Origin: Azolla pinnata
Taxonomy: Eukaryota; Streptophyta; Polypodiopsida; Salviniales; Salviniaceae
Reading direction: 5' to 3'
NCBI GenBank assembly: GCA_037176905.1
Contig: JBBBWG010027457.1
Location: forward strand, 22,457-56,113
Length of the DNA stretch: 33,657 bases
Made by a program: the position numbers and the translations under genes. The notes below the pieces were generated by a model. That model searched no databases. It was not told the DNA's origin and saw nothing but the letters and a program-made list of their open reading frames with translations. Below, one piece after another: positions 21,401 through 31,266 of the stretch (the stretch's first letter is position 1; each line of letters begins with the position of its first letter).

Positions 21401-24400
21401 GCTCTTCTAATATTTAATACCCAAACCATCAATCCATTGTACAGATAACATGTTCTTTTATTCACAGTTAAAGACGGGCCGTTCTGAAACTACTTCAGCA
21501 TCTATTTCACATTTAGAATTTTGCGCGTGCAATGGTATTCTTGTTGCTGCTCAAGCTAGTGGTGTGGTGAGATTTTTTCTAATATGCATGTATGTGATCA
21601 TGGTCGTGTGTCAGGGGACTAATTGGATGATCTATGGCTCTAGCTGATACATATTTTTTTCTGTAGTAGGTTTCAATATATGAGATAAGCTCAAAAGCAG
21701 GTGATATTACGTGCCTTCATTTTACGGAGCGAGAGACTCAAGGTAATGCCCTTTTGAGAATTCCATGCATTGCCAGTATTTAGGAAGTGATTCACTTAAA
21801 AAATGAATATAGTTTCTGAATCAATTGTGATTTTCTTTATTGATTTAGGACTAAGAAAGTGTCTTTGAATTCTTTTATCTGCATCCAGAGACCATTTTCA
21901 TTGAGTGCAAATTTCGTAATATCCATATGCCATACTTCAATTGAAAAATATCTTATTACTTACAGAAGAAGTTGTCATGATGGATGCTGGTTTTCAATGT
22001 GTTGTCATCCTTGATTTTAGTGGAGTAGTCTCTTCCATTGCAATTTCTAAACACCTTCAACATGTTTCTGTGGGATATTCCAGTGGTATGGTGAGTAAAC
22101 TAAGAAGCAATTTCTTGGTATACTGAGTTCCATACATAGTATCTAAATTGTTGCTCTCTATGATCTTGGTTTGCTGATATACATATTATGAAAGAGTCTC
22201 ACTCTTGTTGATGTGAAATGGCAGGTGCTATTATTTGATGTACAATCACGTGCAATTATATTCAAGCACGTAGGTATTTCTGATGCAATGAAACCAGTAA
22301 CTTCCCTATTGTTTGATCCATACCTGAGGGCGTCAGTGCTAGCAGAAAGTTTAGACAACTCTCCTAGAGGCGATTCTCTATCCAAGCCTTCAGAGTATGG
22401 GGTGTTGTATGTCATGCAAGATAATTCATCGCTCAGTGCTCTGGTTTATTACAAAGAAGCAATAACAGTTTGTGGTCCATGGACAGATCATGAAACCTCT
22501 AGATTATTGCATCTTTGCTGTTTAGGTCAGTATATGTTTTGTTTGGATCCTGGGTTTCTTCCTATGCAGTCTTTCTATTAGCAATGTATTTCTGTAGGTT
22601 GTCGTCAGGACAGTACATTTTACCTGCTTTAACCAAGAACTGAAATCTCTAAACAGGTCTTGAGAAGATCGATGCCTCAAGTCCAGATAATACAGAGGTT
22701 TCATTGGAGATTTCAGAAGAATTTTTTTCTAGCTATCTTGTAGTTTGCACTGAGAATTCTACTCATTTGTATGGAAGCATTATATCGAAAAAGGTGAGAA
22801 ACCATTCCATACAGTTCCCAGATGAACATATATCATGAATGAGATTCATATCTTCCATCTAATACAAATACTTTCTTCAGGGTGTAACATTGACTAGTTT
22901 GAGAGCAGAAAGCTTTTCAGTCCGGTGTCATGATGCTACTTCATTTGTAAGTGAAGATGCAGGCGCTCATGGGTTGATCCTACTCTACATAACAGGGGCT
23001 TTGGAGATTCGGTGAGATTTATGACTGAAATACAGTTGTATGTTACTGCCAAATTGCATCATTCACCACTTGACTTTTTGGTGCCTCAGATCACTTCCAG
23101 ATTTCTCTGTCGTGAAGCACCTATCCTTGGCTGGAATGTATTACCTGGACCCCAAACTCAGTGATTTCCCTATGTTTGTAGGTGGTAATCATGGCGTGAT
23201 TTCTTTTGTAAGTTACGCTTTCATATTATGCAACTGCTGTTGAAATTTTCTATGAAATTCTCTTGATCTATAAAGTTCTATTTTATAAATTCCTTTTCGA
23301 ACTGAAAATTTGATCATAGATTCCTTTTTGAATACGTCCAATCTATAATTTTTAGTGATCTTTCTTAATATATGTGAATATAACGTTTTTTTAGAGATTG
23401 TGGAAGTGATTGAATAAGTGTCTTTCAAATCTGTATTATTACAGGTAGATGCTAAGCGAGAACTTGTGCTCGTTTCGGTTCTTAAAAATGATGTCAATCT
23501 TGGGTATGATGTCTGGCTCAGCATTTACGCATCTGATTTCACTGTTTATAAATGTAAATTTGCCTTCTCCGGTTAGTAGAGCATGAAAGTAAGCTTTTTT
23601 TCACATATCAGCCCTGGAGACCAAGCAGTGTCATTCTTTGACAAGGACGTAGCAGCAGCTGCTGCTGCTGCCCTGAAAGCATCCACCTACCCCCCACAAC
23701 GGAAGGTGATTCTCCTCTTTTCACACAGTTTTTCTTAGTCATGGGGTTTATGGTTACTGAATGGATACTCAATATGTACAAAGAAAGTAGCACAAGGTTA
23801 GGAGATGTTTTTTCATCATTGTGGTAGATGGATTTTCTTTGTGGTTTCTTTGTAGAGTCAACTTCAAGGTTTTATTGGAGGTGTTCTTAAGGATTTGAAA
23901 GGGGGTGTTCTAAAGGAGCTCAAGGGGGGGCTACTGAAGACTGCAAAAGTTTGGAAGGATCAGTCTTCTGGCGTGAATCAACCTTTAAGCCTATTGGAAC
24001 TATTTTCTTCGATATCAACTCCTGAACCATGTTCAAGCCCGGAGATCCCTAAAATTGATGATAAAAAGGGTGTAGACGTGATGGAAATGCAACTAAACAT
24101 AGGTAAGCTTTTTCAAAATTGACAAGCTAACAGATTAATTTGGGCTAATTTTTAGTCATCTTCTTGTTTAGATGATATCAATATTGATGACGAAGATTCC
24201 GGATTAAATGAACCTGAACAAAGCAGTGAACCCATACGTACGAAATCTAAAGGTATTGTGAGGTCTGTGTAGATGCTCTTGTCATTTGTATAGGCATCAT
24301 TGTATTCTCTTTGTGAATATTGAAACATAACAAGATTCTATAATGGCCTCTATAGGTAAGGAAAGGCTTTCTGATGCTTCGGACGATCGAACCAAACTTT

Positions 24401-25195
24401 TCGGAGAAGATTACACAAAACCTGTGCGGCGCAGCACAGAAGAAATCAAGGCAAAATATGGACATAAAACAGCAGGGGTAAAGTGTTTCTTTTCTCAGAT
24501 TCTCAGATTTACATGGGCTATGAGACATAATGTTTGCCATTAAAGATGTACAGTTTTGGTATCTCCCGAGGCCTCCCACCAGTGATACAATGTATCATGA
24601 TAAAAGAAGTGATGGATGTGTAGCTTACTGTTGCTTCTCATTCTGATAGGATGCCGCAGGTGCAGCAGGCGCAGCTGGACTGGCAAGAGATAAGCTGCTA
24701 GAGAGGCAAGAAAAGCTCGAGGTGGGTAAAATTGCATATATACATAGTTTTGAGGGAACTATCTCATGGTTGAAAAGGGGATCTCTGTTTCATTGCAATG
24801 GAATAAGTGTAGTGGTAAGAATCACTGTTATCAACTATGGTCACAATCTTGAAACATTAACGACTTTGCTGCTTGTTTCCCTCCATGTGTCATTGCCAAG
24901 ACTATTGTGTGGCGTATTATGTATCTAGCTGCTTGTTTCATGATCTCTACAAGCATCTCTCAACTATGGCCTGATTGGCAATGACAGTTGATTTTCTTGA
25001 AGACCGTTACAAAGAACTACCTGATTGGCATGACTTTTCTCCTGCCAAGAGGCCATCTAATTTTTCCAGTTCTTTTTACATTGGTAGGCTCTAAACAAAC
25101 GAACAGAGGAGATGCAACGGGGTGCTGAAGATTTTGCATCAATGGCGTCTGAGCTGGCCAAGGCAATGGAAAGAAGAAAATGGTGGCAAATATAA
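15415..25195 (+). CDS. TYN-like: Plant tomosyn (Lgl/STXBP5-like WD40 protein with C-terminal R-SNARE)
   Basis: Exons: 15415-15432 (tentative), 17083-17222, 17897-17981, 18085-18138, 18261-18352, 18437-18540, 19395-19464, 19612-20041, 20651-20989, 21073-21279, 21468-21566, 21670-21742, 21966-22090, 22225-22525, 22657-22793, 22881-23011, 23090-23207, 23445-23503, 23612-23705, 23856-24102, 24172-24252, 24356-24477, 24650-24721, 25088-25195. Phases agree throughout, giving about 1,101 aa, usual for the family. WD40-type blades fill most of the protein (LLAIGTLDGRVKLIG, DLEVWDLEKG, GHIDGSLNIWDAT). The last 59 residues form an R-SNARE helix (RDKLLERQEKLEALNKRTEE) with the zero-layer Arg near 1071 and a terminal KWW, but no membrane anchor. 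Tomosyns regulate SNARE assembly and exocytosis at the cytosolic face. The usual MF-K-leading N-terminus was not found. An alternative first exon, 15068-15088, has an equally good phase-0 donor, so the start is uncertain. Confidence 0.92.
16209..16453. repeat. 61-bp tandem array flanked by a direct repeat, inside tomosyn intron 1
   Basis: About 2.4 copies of a 61-bp unit cover about 16232-16380; the CATCAATGC and TTTAAGCAGTCTGTATA motifs repeat at constant spacing. The array lies between two similar 23-base direct repeats (TATTGAGGGAGGTGATA at 16209 and TATTGAGGGAGTTGATA at 16431). I see no terminal inverted repeats or coding capacity, so it is a local repeat structure of unknown origin. Confidence 0.75.
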
Positions 25196-25694
25196 AGTGT
25201 TTTCACGCTGTAATCATCTTTATCACGATGATGCTCTCAACTTCATGAAGCTCTTCATGCTCCCTAATAATATTCTCTTTTTAAGCATGGTCACGATTTT
25301 GCAGTGGAATCCTTGCAACTTTTAAGGATCAAACACTCGCACCAAAGAAGCCTTGGTCAAAATTGCAAAAAAGGATGTTATTAGCACTGTGTACATGCTG
25401 GTCACACTTGGCATGAGTTCGATTTGCTCTTGTAAGATTCTCTATATATACAATGTTCAAACTGAAGTTGCTCTAAATGCACAATCTTAACATTGGCAAC
25501 TGCCTTTGTAAAGTCTTTGCCTTCATGTTGTCTTAGTGACGTATCAATGTAATCTTCACCTGAGTATGTGTACCAAGGGTTGGTTACTGTTTGGTGTATT
25601 CTTTCACTTGGATTCATTTTGTACGATAGATTTTTGGAGCCTATGAATCCTTCATGCGGAGGGACTCGGAAGCTATGATTAAGAAATTGAAAGC
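25196..25694. other. Convergent 3' region between the tomosyn and BTB genes
   Basis: 500 bases of AT-rich sequence hold the 3' ends of the two genes. Short opposite-strand frames (for example 25402-25698) show no family features. Their transcripts probably come close together or overlap here, but no poly(A) site can be placed with confidence. Confidence 0.6.
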
Positions 25695-28128
25695 TCACAA
25701 CACCGTTGTGGGTTTGACGAGCTCAACAAACGTCCTCTCGGTGGTGGGTTCTTCATATGCATCATCATTGAGTTTGGTTATAAACTCGAGAACTTTGGTG
25801 AGGCCATAGAGCGGCTTCACCAGCACAATGCTCCTGCTCTGCAAATCCACACCAATTGTATGGTTTGCGTTGGAAAGATTGCAAAATGTCTTCGAATTCG
25901 GAGCTGTAATTTTCAATGAAGACCGACCCACCATATCATATGGCATCGCATACGCAGCCAAAAGTAGCTTAGTTGGATCTCCTTCCATCTCTAAAGATGT
26001 GCAATAACTTGGCCCTTTAATGTATGGTCCAGAACCTCTCTTTTCCCTTACTGCTAATCCCTGCTTTATCTCTTTCTTGAGAGCTTCGATTAGCATTGGG
26101 CCTAGCTTGCACTTCACTACAACTTGAAGCACGTATCCTTCTCTTGTCATGCCTTCGATATCTTTCCATGTCGGTGTTGATGTGTTACTGAGACTGCATG
26201 CTGTAGCATAGTTGAAAAACGCGTGGAGACTGCCTGCTTCGTCATCATCAAGTAAAATCACCTTCCATAGCTGTTTTTTCGAGTCTTTGCTGTAATGCAC
26301 AACGTCTTAAACTTTCAATATAATGATAAAAGCGTAAGGGCATGTAAGCATGTCTTCCTCAATATATTGTTGAAGATTTAACAGTCCTCACCGATTTTTA
26401 GAGCATTTGTGTTCATCCACCGGATGAGAGGACACTGGATTTTGGACTCTCCTTGTGAATGTAAGGAATGGAAGAAGCTTGGATGGTTTATCGTCGATCC
26501 ACCCTTCTTCGTATCCACTGAGTTCATTGCTTTTCAAAGCACAAATAGGGTGTCCATCCAATACAAAAAACCCTTCAGAAAGGAAACCTTTGGATCTTCC
26601 GGGAAGAGAATTAGTCTCAAATTTAGCGATTTTCGGCTTCCCACCGATAGCATGAAATGCTTCACAAAACCTCTTTAAACGGCTTAAATCCTCACATTCT
26701 GCAAGTTCACATAATTTAAGTAGCGACTGGCAATAAGTTGGGTAGTTTGTTATTGCTAGATTCAAGTAATCTACAATCGGGTGCCTCTTGATACACCAAG
26801 TAAGACTTGTGATTGCAGCTCTATATGCAGCATCATACATCGCAGGGAGGTCTACGATGTCAATGTGAATAGTACCAATATACAGCCATTCTAAAATACC
26901 GATGAGAACAGAAGGTGTCCAATTATGCTTTTTTACTACAAAGAATCTGAAAGAACCGCCATCTTTCTTCTCTTCCTTTCGTTTCTCTTCTTTGATTCCT
27001 TGTTTTTCACATTTGTTTTGTATCATGATGTTGACCTCAGTATTCCTCCTCTTAATCATACGTTTATCGGTATATGTGATTCTCAATGCAGTTGGCTCAT
27101 CATTATCATCATCATCAACATCGACACCATCTTGAACTTCCTTCACTTCTTTGTTCTCTAATGGATCACCCCTCGAGTCTTTTGCTTCTTCATTACTAGT
27201 ATCTTTCATCAAAGGAATAACATCAGCCGGAGTGATACTAAATCTGACAGACTTGCGATGACTACCGCTGCCACTTGAAGTCGAGCCTTTCCTTGAAGTT
27301 CTTCTAGATCTACGAGGCTTATCTTTCAATAAAATTGATCCTTTGTGCTTTCTTGCAGGAAACGAGTTTGGCTGCATGATATACGGGTCATTCTCCTTTT
27401 CTTCATTGCCCATAACCAAAAATCTGGAATCGGAATCCTCCCGGGAGGCATATGAACTTTGTTCCCACAGCGAATATTCGGAATCTTCCGTCCGAGGAAC
27501 TGAACATTCAGAATCTTTCAACGAGGAGCACTCTGAATCTTTTGGGGACAAAAGCTCAAAATCCTGAGGAGATGAACACTGAGAATCTGCATATGAAGAT
27601 TCTGACTCTGGGAAAGGGCAATAGAACAATGTTGTATGGAATGATTAGCATTATCACCATTGTTAGAGCACCAGGATTTCGAGAAAAGGCAACAGTTTTA
27701 TGATCGACCTTACCTTGCGCAGAAGCCGTGGAAGCACAGTCATCCTCCCCCTCCCCCTCCTCCTCCTCTTCGTCCTTCTCTTCTTCTTCTTCTTGTAGAA
27801 TTTCACGGAAATAATCACACTCTCTTTTAAGAACAGAAGAATGGGCAAGAATACGAAAGCTTTCAGTTTCTTTCCCATTTTCCGTCTCTCCGACTCCCTC
27901 GTTCCCTTCCCTTTCCTCTTCCTGATCCTCTTCTCCTTCTCCTCTTTCCGATGATTTCCAGACATGAAAGATGACGTCGGCTTTGCCCGTCACGGCAACA
28001 GGCGGAACGCAGAGACCCAGATCCGAAAGGCGCCGCCGGAGCGCATCTGTGACGAGCTCCGCATTTCTCGTCACCTCCTCTTCGTCATGGACCACAGCTA
28101 CCTGTTTCTCTTCCACAGGGGTCGCCAT
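25695..28128 (-). CDS. BTB/POZ-like protein with a BTB fold interrupted by a long acidic/Ser-rich insert
   Basis: Exons on the - strand: 28128-27714, 27607-26392, 26289-25695. Both introns are GT-AG, short (106 and 102 bases) and in phase, giving 741 aa. The first BTB half is visible at about 50-57 (ADVIFHVW) and 90-112 (FRILAHSSVLKRECDYFREIL). The second half appears only at about 358-412 (NWTPSVLIGILEWLYIGTI), followed by a helical stretch rich in Cys/Leu. Between them lie Glu runs, DSEC/DSEY Ser-acid repeats, a basic RRSRRTSRKGS patch and more charged sequence. Residues about 470-741 match nothing I recognise. BTB proteins are usually CUL3 ubiquitin-ligase adaptors or transcription co-regulators; that role is inferred. 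The split fold is the main oddity, although an unspliced cryptic intron or an annotation artefact is possible. Confidence 0.78.
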
Positions 28129-29179
28129 GGGAGCTCTGCGGACAACGCAGAGCAGCGCCTCTTCGTACCCCTACGACGTACATGTACGGTACGTACAAAA
28201 GCCAGCATGGAATCCGTATATACGGCGTACGGGAGTATTATACGGGAAACCGTATGTGCAGTGTATAGCGTACTGTACGCCTACGACATGTGTATAGGGT
28301 TTATGGGAGTATTATCTGAGAAACCGTAGGTGCAGTTTATTGCGTACAATACGACGTCTATGACATGGATTTGCACCGTTAAAGCGAGTCCTCGTATACA
28401 AAATGTATGCATCGAGAATGTATACGATGCCAATGTATTGTTTGTAAGCACAACCCTGGGATTCCAGCTCGACTTTTATCTCTGTTTTCGCCTCCGCATT
28501 CGGAACCCTCGATCGCCTCTGCTCTGGCCCACGTTTCAGTCGATTTGATGTTGTAGAGCTCTAGTGTCTACTCTAAGGTCTTGCGCAGTCGAACGTAAAG
28601 ATAAGTAGGGTCTATGCAATCCGATCGGCTACGTATCGGAAGAGTACGAATGATGAGTACAAGTACAATCATCTGGCGTCCAGAATAGCACGTCAAACGC
28701 CTGGCTAATCATCATCGGAGATTCTTAACACTTGGGTGCAATAGCTGCTCTATTTTCTTGTATATATATATTTTTTTTCAGTTCACGTCGTATGCTTGTT
28801 ATAACTCGTCCGCCAAGTAAGACGGTGAAAGTTTATTTCGAATCTGTTCTGCTGTTCGAAAGTGTTGGCGTACGCTGGTGTCTTCGTTGATCTCATGTTC
28901 CCGAATCTCTCTCTTGGTAGCACTGATTAAATGCGATTATGGTGGTTCAAACGTTGTTTTGCTATACAAGGACGCGATGAGCGGACATTGACAAAGGTGT
29001 CACGTGTTCGAATTTTGACATGACTCTGTCTTTATTCGGAAGGCCTTAACAAGATGAGCCATCACTTGTGGCCGATTGATACGGTCGAGGATTTTTTTCG
29101 GGCGATCCCGAATCTGCGATTCCACACAGTATCTCGGGCGCTGTGAGAAACTGGCGACCGGCGGACGGCCGCAAACCGC
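28129..29179. other. Intergenic region upstream of the BTB gene and downstream of the peroxidase
   Basis: It contains the promoter of the - strand BTB gene next to 28128, a GTAC-rich palindromic stretch (about 28166-28200) and a tandem duplication (next entry). From about 28440 to 29179 I see no coding exon or ordered repeat. Confidence 0.6.
28222..28367. repeat. Imperfect tandem duplication of about 74-77 bp upstream of the BTB gene
   Basis: GGGAGTATTAT starts at 28231 and again at 28305. Each copy goes on through GAAACCGTA, GTGCAGT, a GCGTAC motif, ACG and GACATG (ending at 28290 and 28367). The copies have diverged by substitutions and a few small indels. The unit is rich in CGTAC/GTACG and lies about 100-240 bases upstream of the BTB start codon, so it could affect its promoter. 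Confidence 0.8.
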
Positions 29180-30621
29180 TCAGTCGTCCCAGCGATTGAG
29201 CCGCGTGCACACGCGTCGGACCTCTCCTTCATCGCCCGTCTTCACGCCGATGTTCCCCATTCTGACCATGGCGCGGGAGAAGGCGGAGCCGAAGTCGAGC
29301 GAGCCGAGAACGGCTCTGGCGGGGCCGCCGCCGGCGCCGCTGTATCGGGCGACGTAAATGGCGGCGATCGGATCGGACATGAGGTTCTGGTCGGACTCGA
29401 GCACGCCGAACCCGCTGGCGACGTTGGCGAAGTAGCTGGTGTCGAACACGGTCGGGCTTCCGCGGTCGAGGGCCACCTTGCCGGAGCCGTCGCCGCGGGC
29501 GGGGCAAGCGGCCCTCAGTTCCTGCAAGAAATCCGGCGCGATCGACGGGTCCGACTCGCTCGCCTGTCTGAACTCGTAAAGCCGATATCCGAAGAACTGG
29601 CATTCGGCTTGTCCCAGAGTATGTGCCCCTTGTACAGAAGAGAGGAGGAAGACAAAAAAAGAAAGAAAAGAAGACGACACCAATGATGGATCAAGAGAAA
29701 TCGTGTCGAATATTGCGTTAGACAAAAAAAAAACCCCACCACGATGGAAGTTTGATTTAGCGATGCGATAAATCGTCGATTAGCGATGCAATAAATCGCC
29801 AATTAGCGATGCAACGATTACCGTTCAAGACGACGAGGTCCTCGGTGGAGAGCCCCTTCGATCCAAACTTCCGCTTGAGCGTGGCCATGGAGTCGGTGGG
29901 CGACGGCATGTCGGACGCGTCGGACGCGGCCGACGTGAACCCGTCCTTCCTGCCCAAAGGGACGCTCCACGAGGGGCCATTGCTCTTCAGGGGGGCAAAA
30001 CACATTGTAAGGAAGGGGAGTTTGCTTTCCCACCTCGCTTGATCGAAAAGGACGAAACGAGGAGCAAAAACAAGAGAGAGTGTCTCTGAGAGAGTGTTTT
30101 TACCAGCTGGACGGCGTCCCTGGCGGCGAGCGCGACGATGTCCGCGCACGACACCACGCCCGGACATATCGCCTCCAGCTGCGCCTTTGCGTCGTCGATC
30201 ACGTCGAAGCCTCGCAGGCCCCGGTTCGCACGCGCCGCGCGCTCCGCGCCCGGCCCGTCGATGAGCACCGATCCGTCGCATCCCTGAATCCGTCGGCAAA
30301 GCAGGAAATCGATCACATCGAGCCATTCGCTAGTCCATAAGCTTGTGGTGAACAAACAGTCGTAGGAAGTCGGCGACTCACTCGGACGAAGCAGTCGTGG
30401 AAGTGGAGGCGGAGGAGGCCGGCCGGAATCGTCGCATCGGACTGCGTGTGAAACCGGACGGCCGACGCCACGACCGACTCCACACCCGGACACGTGAGGT
30501 CGTAGTACCCGAATCGGGTTTGCGCCCCCACGCCCACGCACAAGCACGCGTTCAGTGCGGTGGCCAACAGCGCTACTACGAGGGCCGTCGTCTCCTTCGC
30601 CCTCCCGCCGAGAGTTGCCAT
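29180..30621 (-). CDS. Class III secretory plant peroxidase
   Basis: Exons on the - strand: 30621-30382, 30283-30104, 29984-29822, 29628-29180. All are GT-AG and in phase, giving 343 aa, typical for the family, and the four-exon layout is also typical. An N-terminal signal peptide is followed by a probable mature start at Gln34 ([15 protein letters not shown]). The distal haem motif RLHFHDCF has Arg71 and His75. GCDGS (calcium site region), [15 protein letters not shown] and PLGRKDG follow, and the proximal haem ligand is His197 in NGAHTLG. Class III peroxidases oxidise phenolics with H2O2 in the wall or vacuole and act in lignification and ROS control. The usual S-G-A-H is N-G-A-H here. Exons are far more G/C-rich than those of the four genes to the left. 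Confidence 0.94.
29757..29816. repeat. 23-bp tandem repeat in peroxidase intron 3
   Basis: TTAGCGATGC followed by A/G-ATAAATCG occurs at 29757, 29780 and, truncated, at 29803, a constant 23-base period. The array directly adjoins the donor side of the intron at 29821, so it replaces nearly the whole 5' end of the intron. Confidence 0.85.
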
Positions 30622-31266
30622 TTTGCTGCCCCCGCTCACCCAAGATCGGTCGACTCGGGGCCTTTTTTTAGCGGCCGACGCAGGCTCGATTGTGTGCGCT
30701 TCTCTTTCGATGTGGCACCGAAGATGCCTTCTTCATCATCTTCTTCTTCTTCTTCTTCTTCTTCTTTACTGGCAAAGATCGGTTCGGTTCGCCACTACCA
30801 AAGGATCCCACGAGTAGTGAAAGATGCGCTTAGAGCACAACCACAAGGGGGAAAGTGCACACAGATCATCATGCTCCCCACCACCACCACCACCACCACC
30901 ACCACCGATGCTGGTACCATGTGTTGGAGCATCTAATGGATGGAAGCGTTGTAACATGTAAGGACGATGATGAGGTCGGTCGAAACGCGATTATATTGTT
31001 CGATCGGGGCTGTGACGACGAATAAGCTCAGATGGAACACGATCACCGTTCGATCGGGGGCATGTGAACGACGGCGAACTCGGAATGGGAACATGATTAT
31101 ATTGTTGGATCGATCGGGCGCAGCCGGCACAAAAAAAAAAGAAGAAAGGAAAGAAAAATCGTACGAAGAATCGGGGAAAGAATGGTAGAGATTGCAATTT
31201 GGGAGGGTGTTCCCCCATTTTCTAGGGTTTTTTTGGGGGGGGGGGGGGGGATTAGGGTTTGGGGAA
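30622..31266. other. Peroxidase promoter / carboxylesterase 3' region with simple repeats
   Basis: It includes a CTT run (about 30733-30767), a CCA/ACC run (about 30879-30906), the GATCGGG repeats at 30989-31120, and a T/G homopolymer stretch with telo-box-like TTAGGGTT motifs (about 31222-31275) at the 3' end of the carboxylesterase. Apparent frames here are low-complexity translations. The peroxidase promoter must lie next to 30621, but I cannot place its elements. Confidence 0.6.
30989..31120. repeat. Diverged tandem repeat, period about 50-60 bp, carrying GTTCGATCGGG
   Basis: CGATCGGG occurs at about 31001, 31051 and 31111. TGTGACGACG at 31011 corresponds to TGTGAACGACGG at 31063. GATTATATTGTT occurs at 30989 and 31095. 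The pattern is two to three diverged copies of one unit. Confidence 0.65.
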
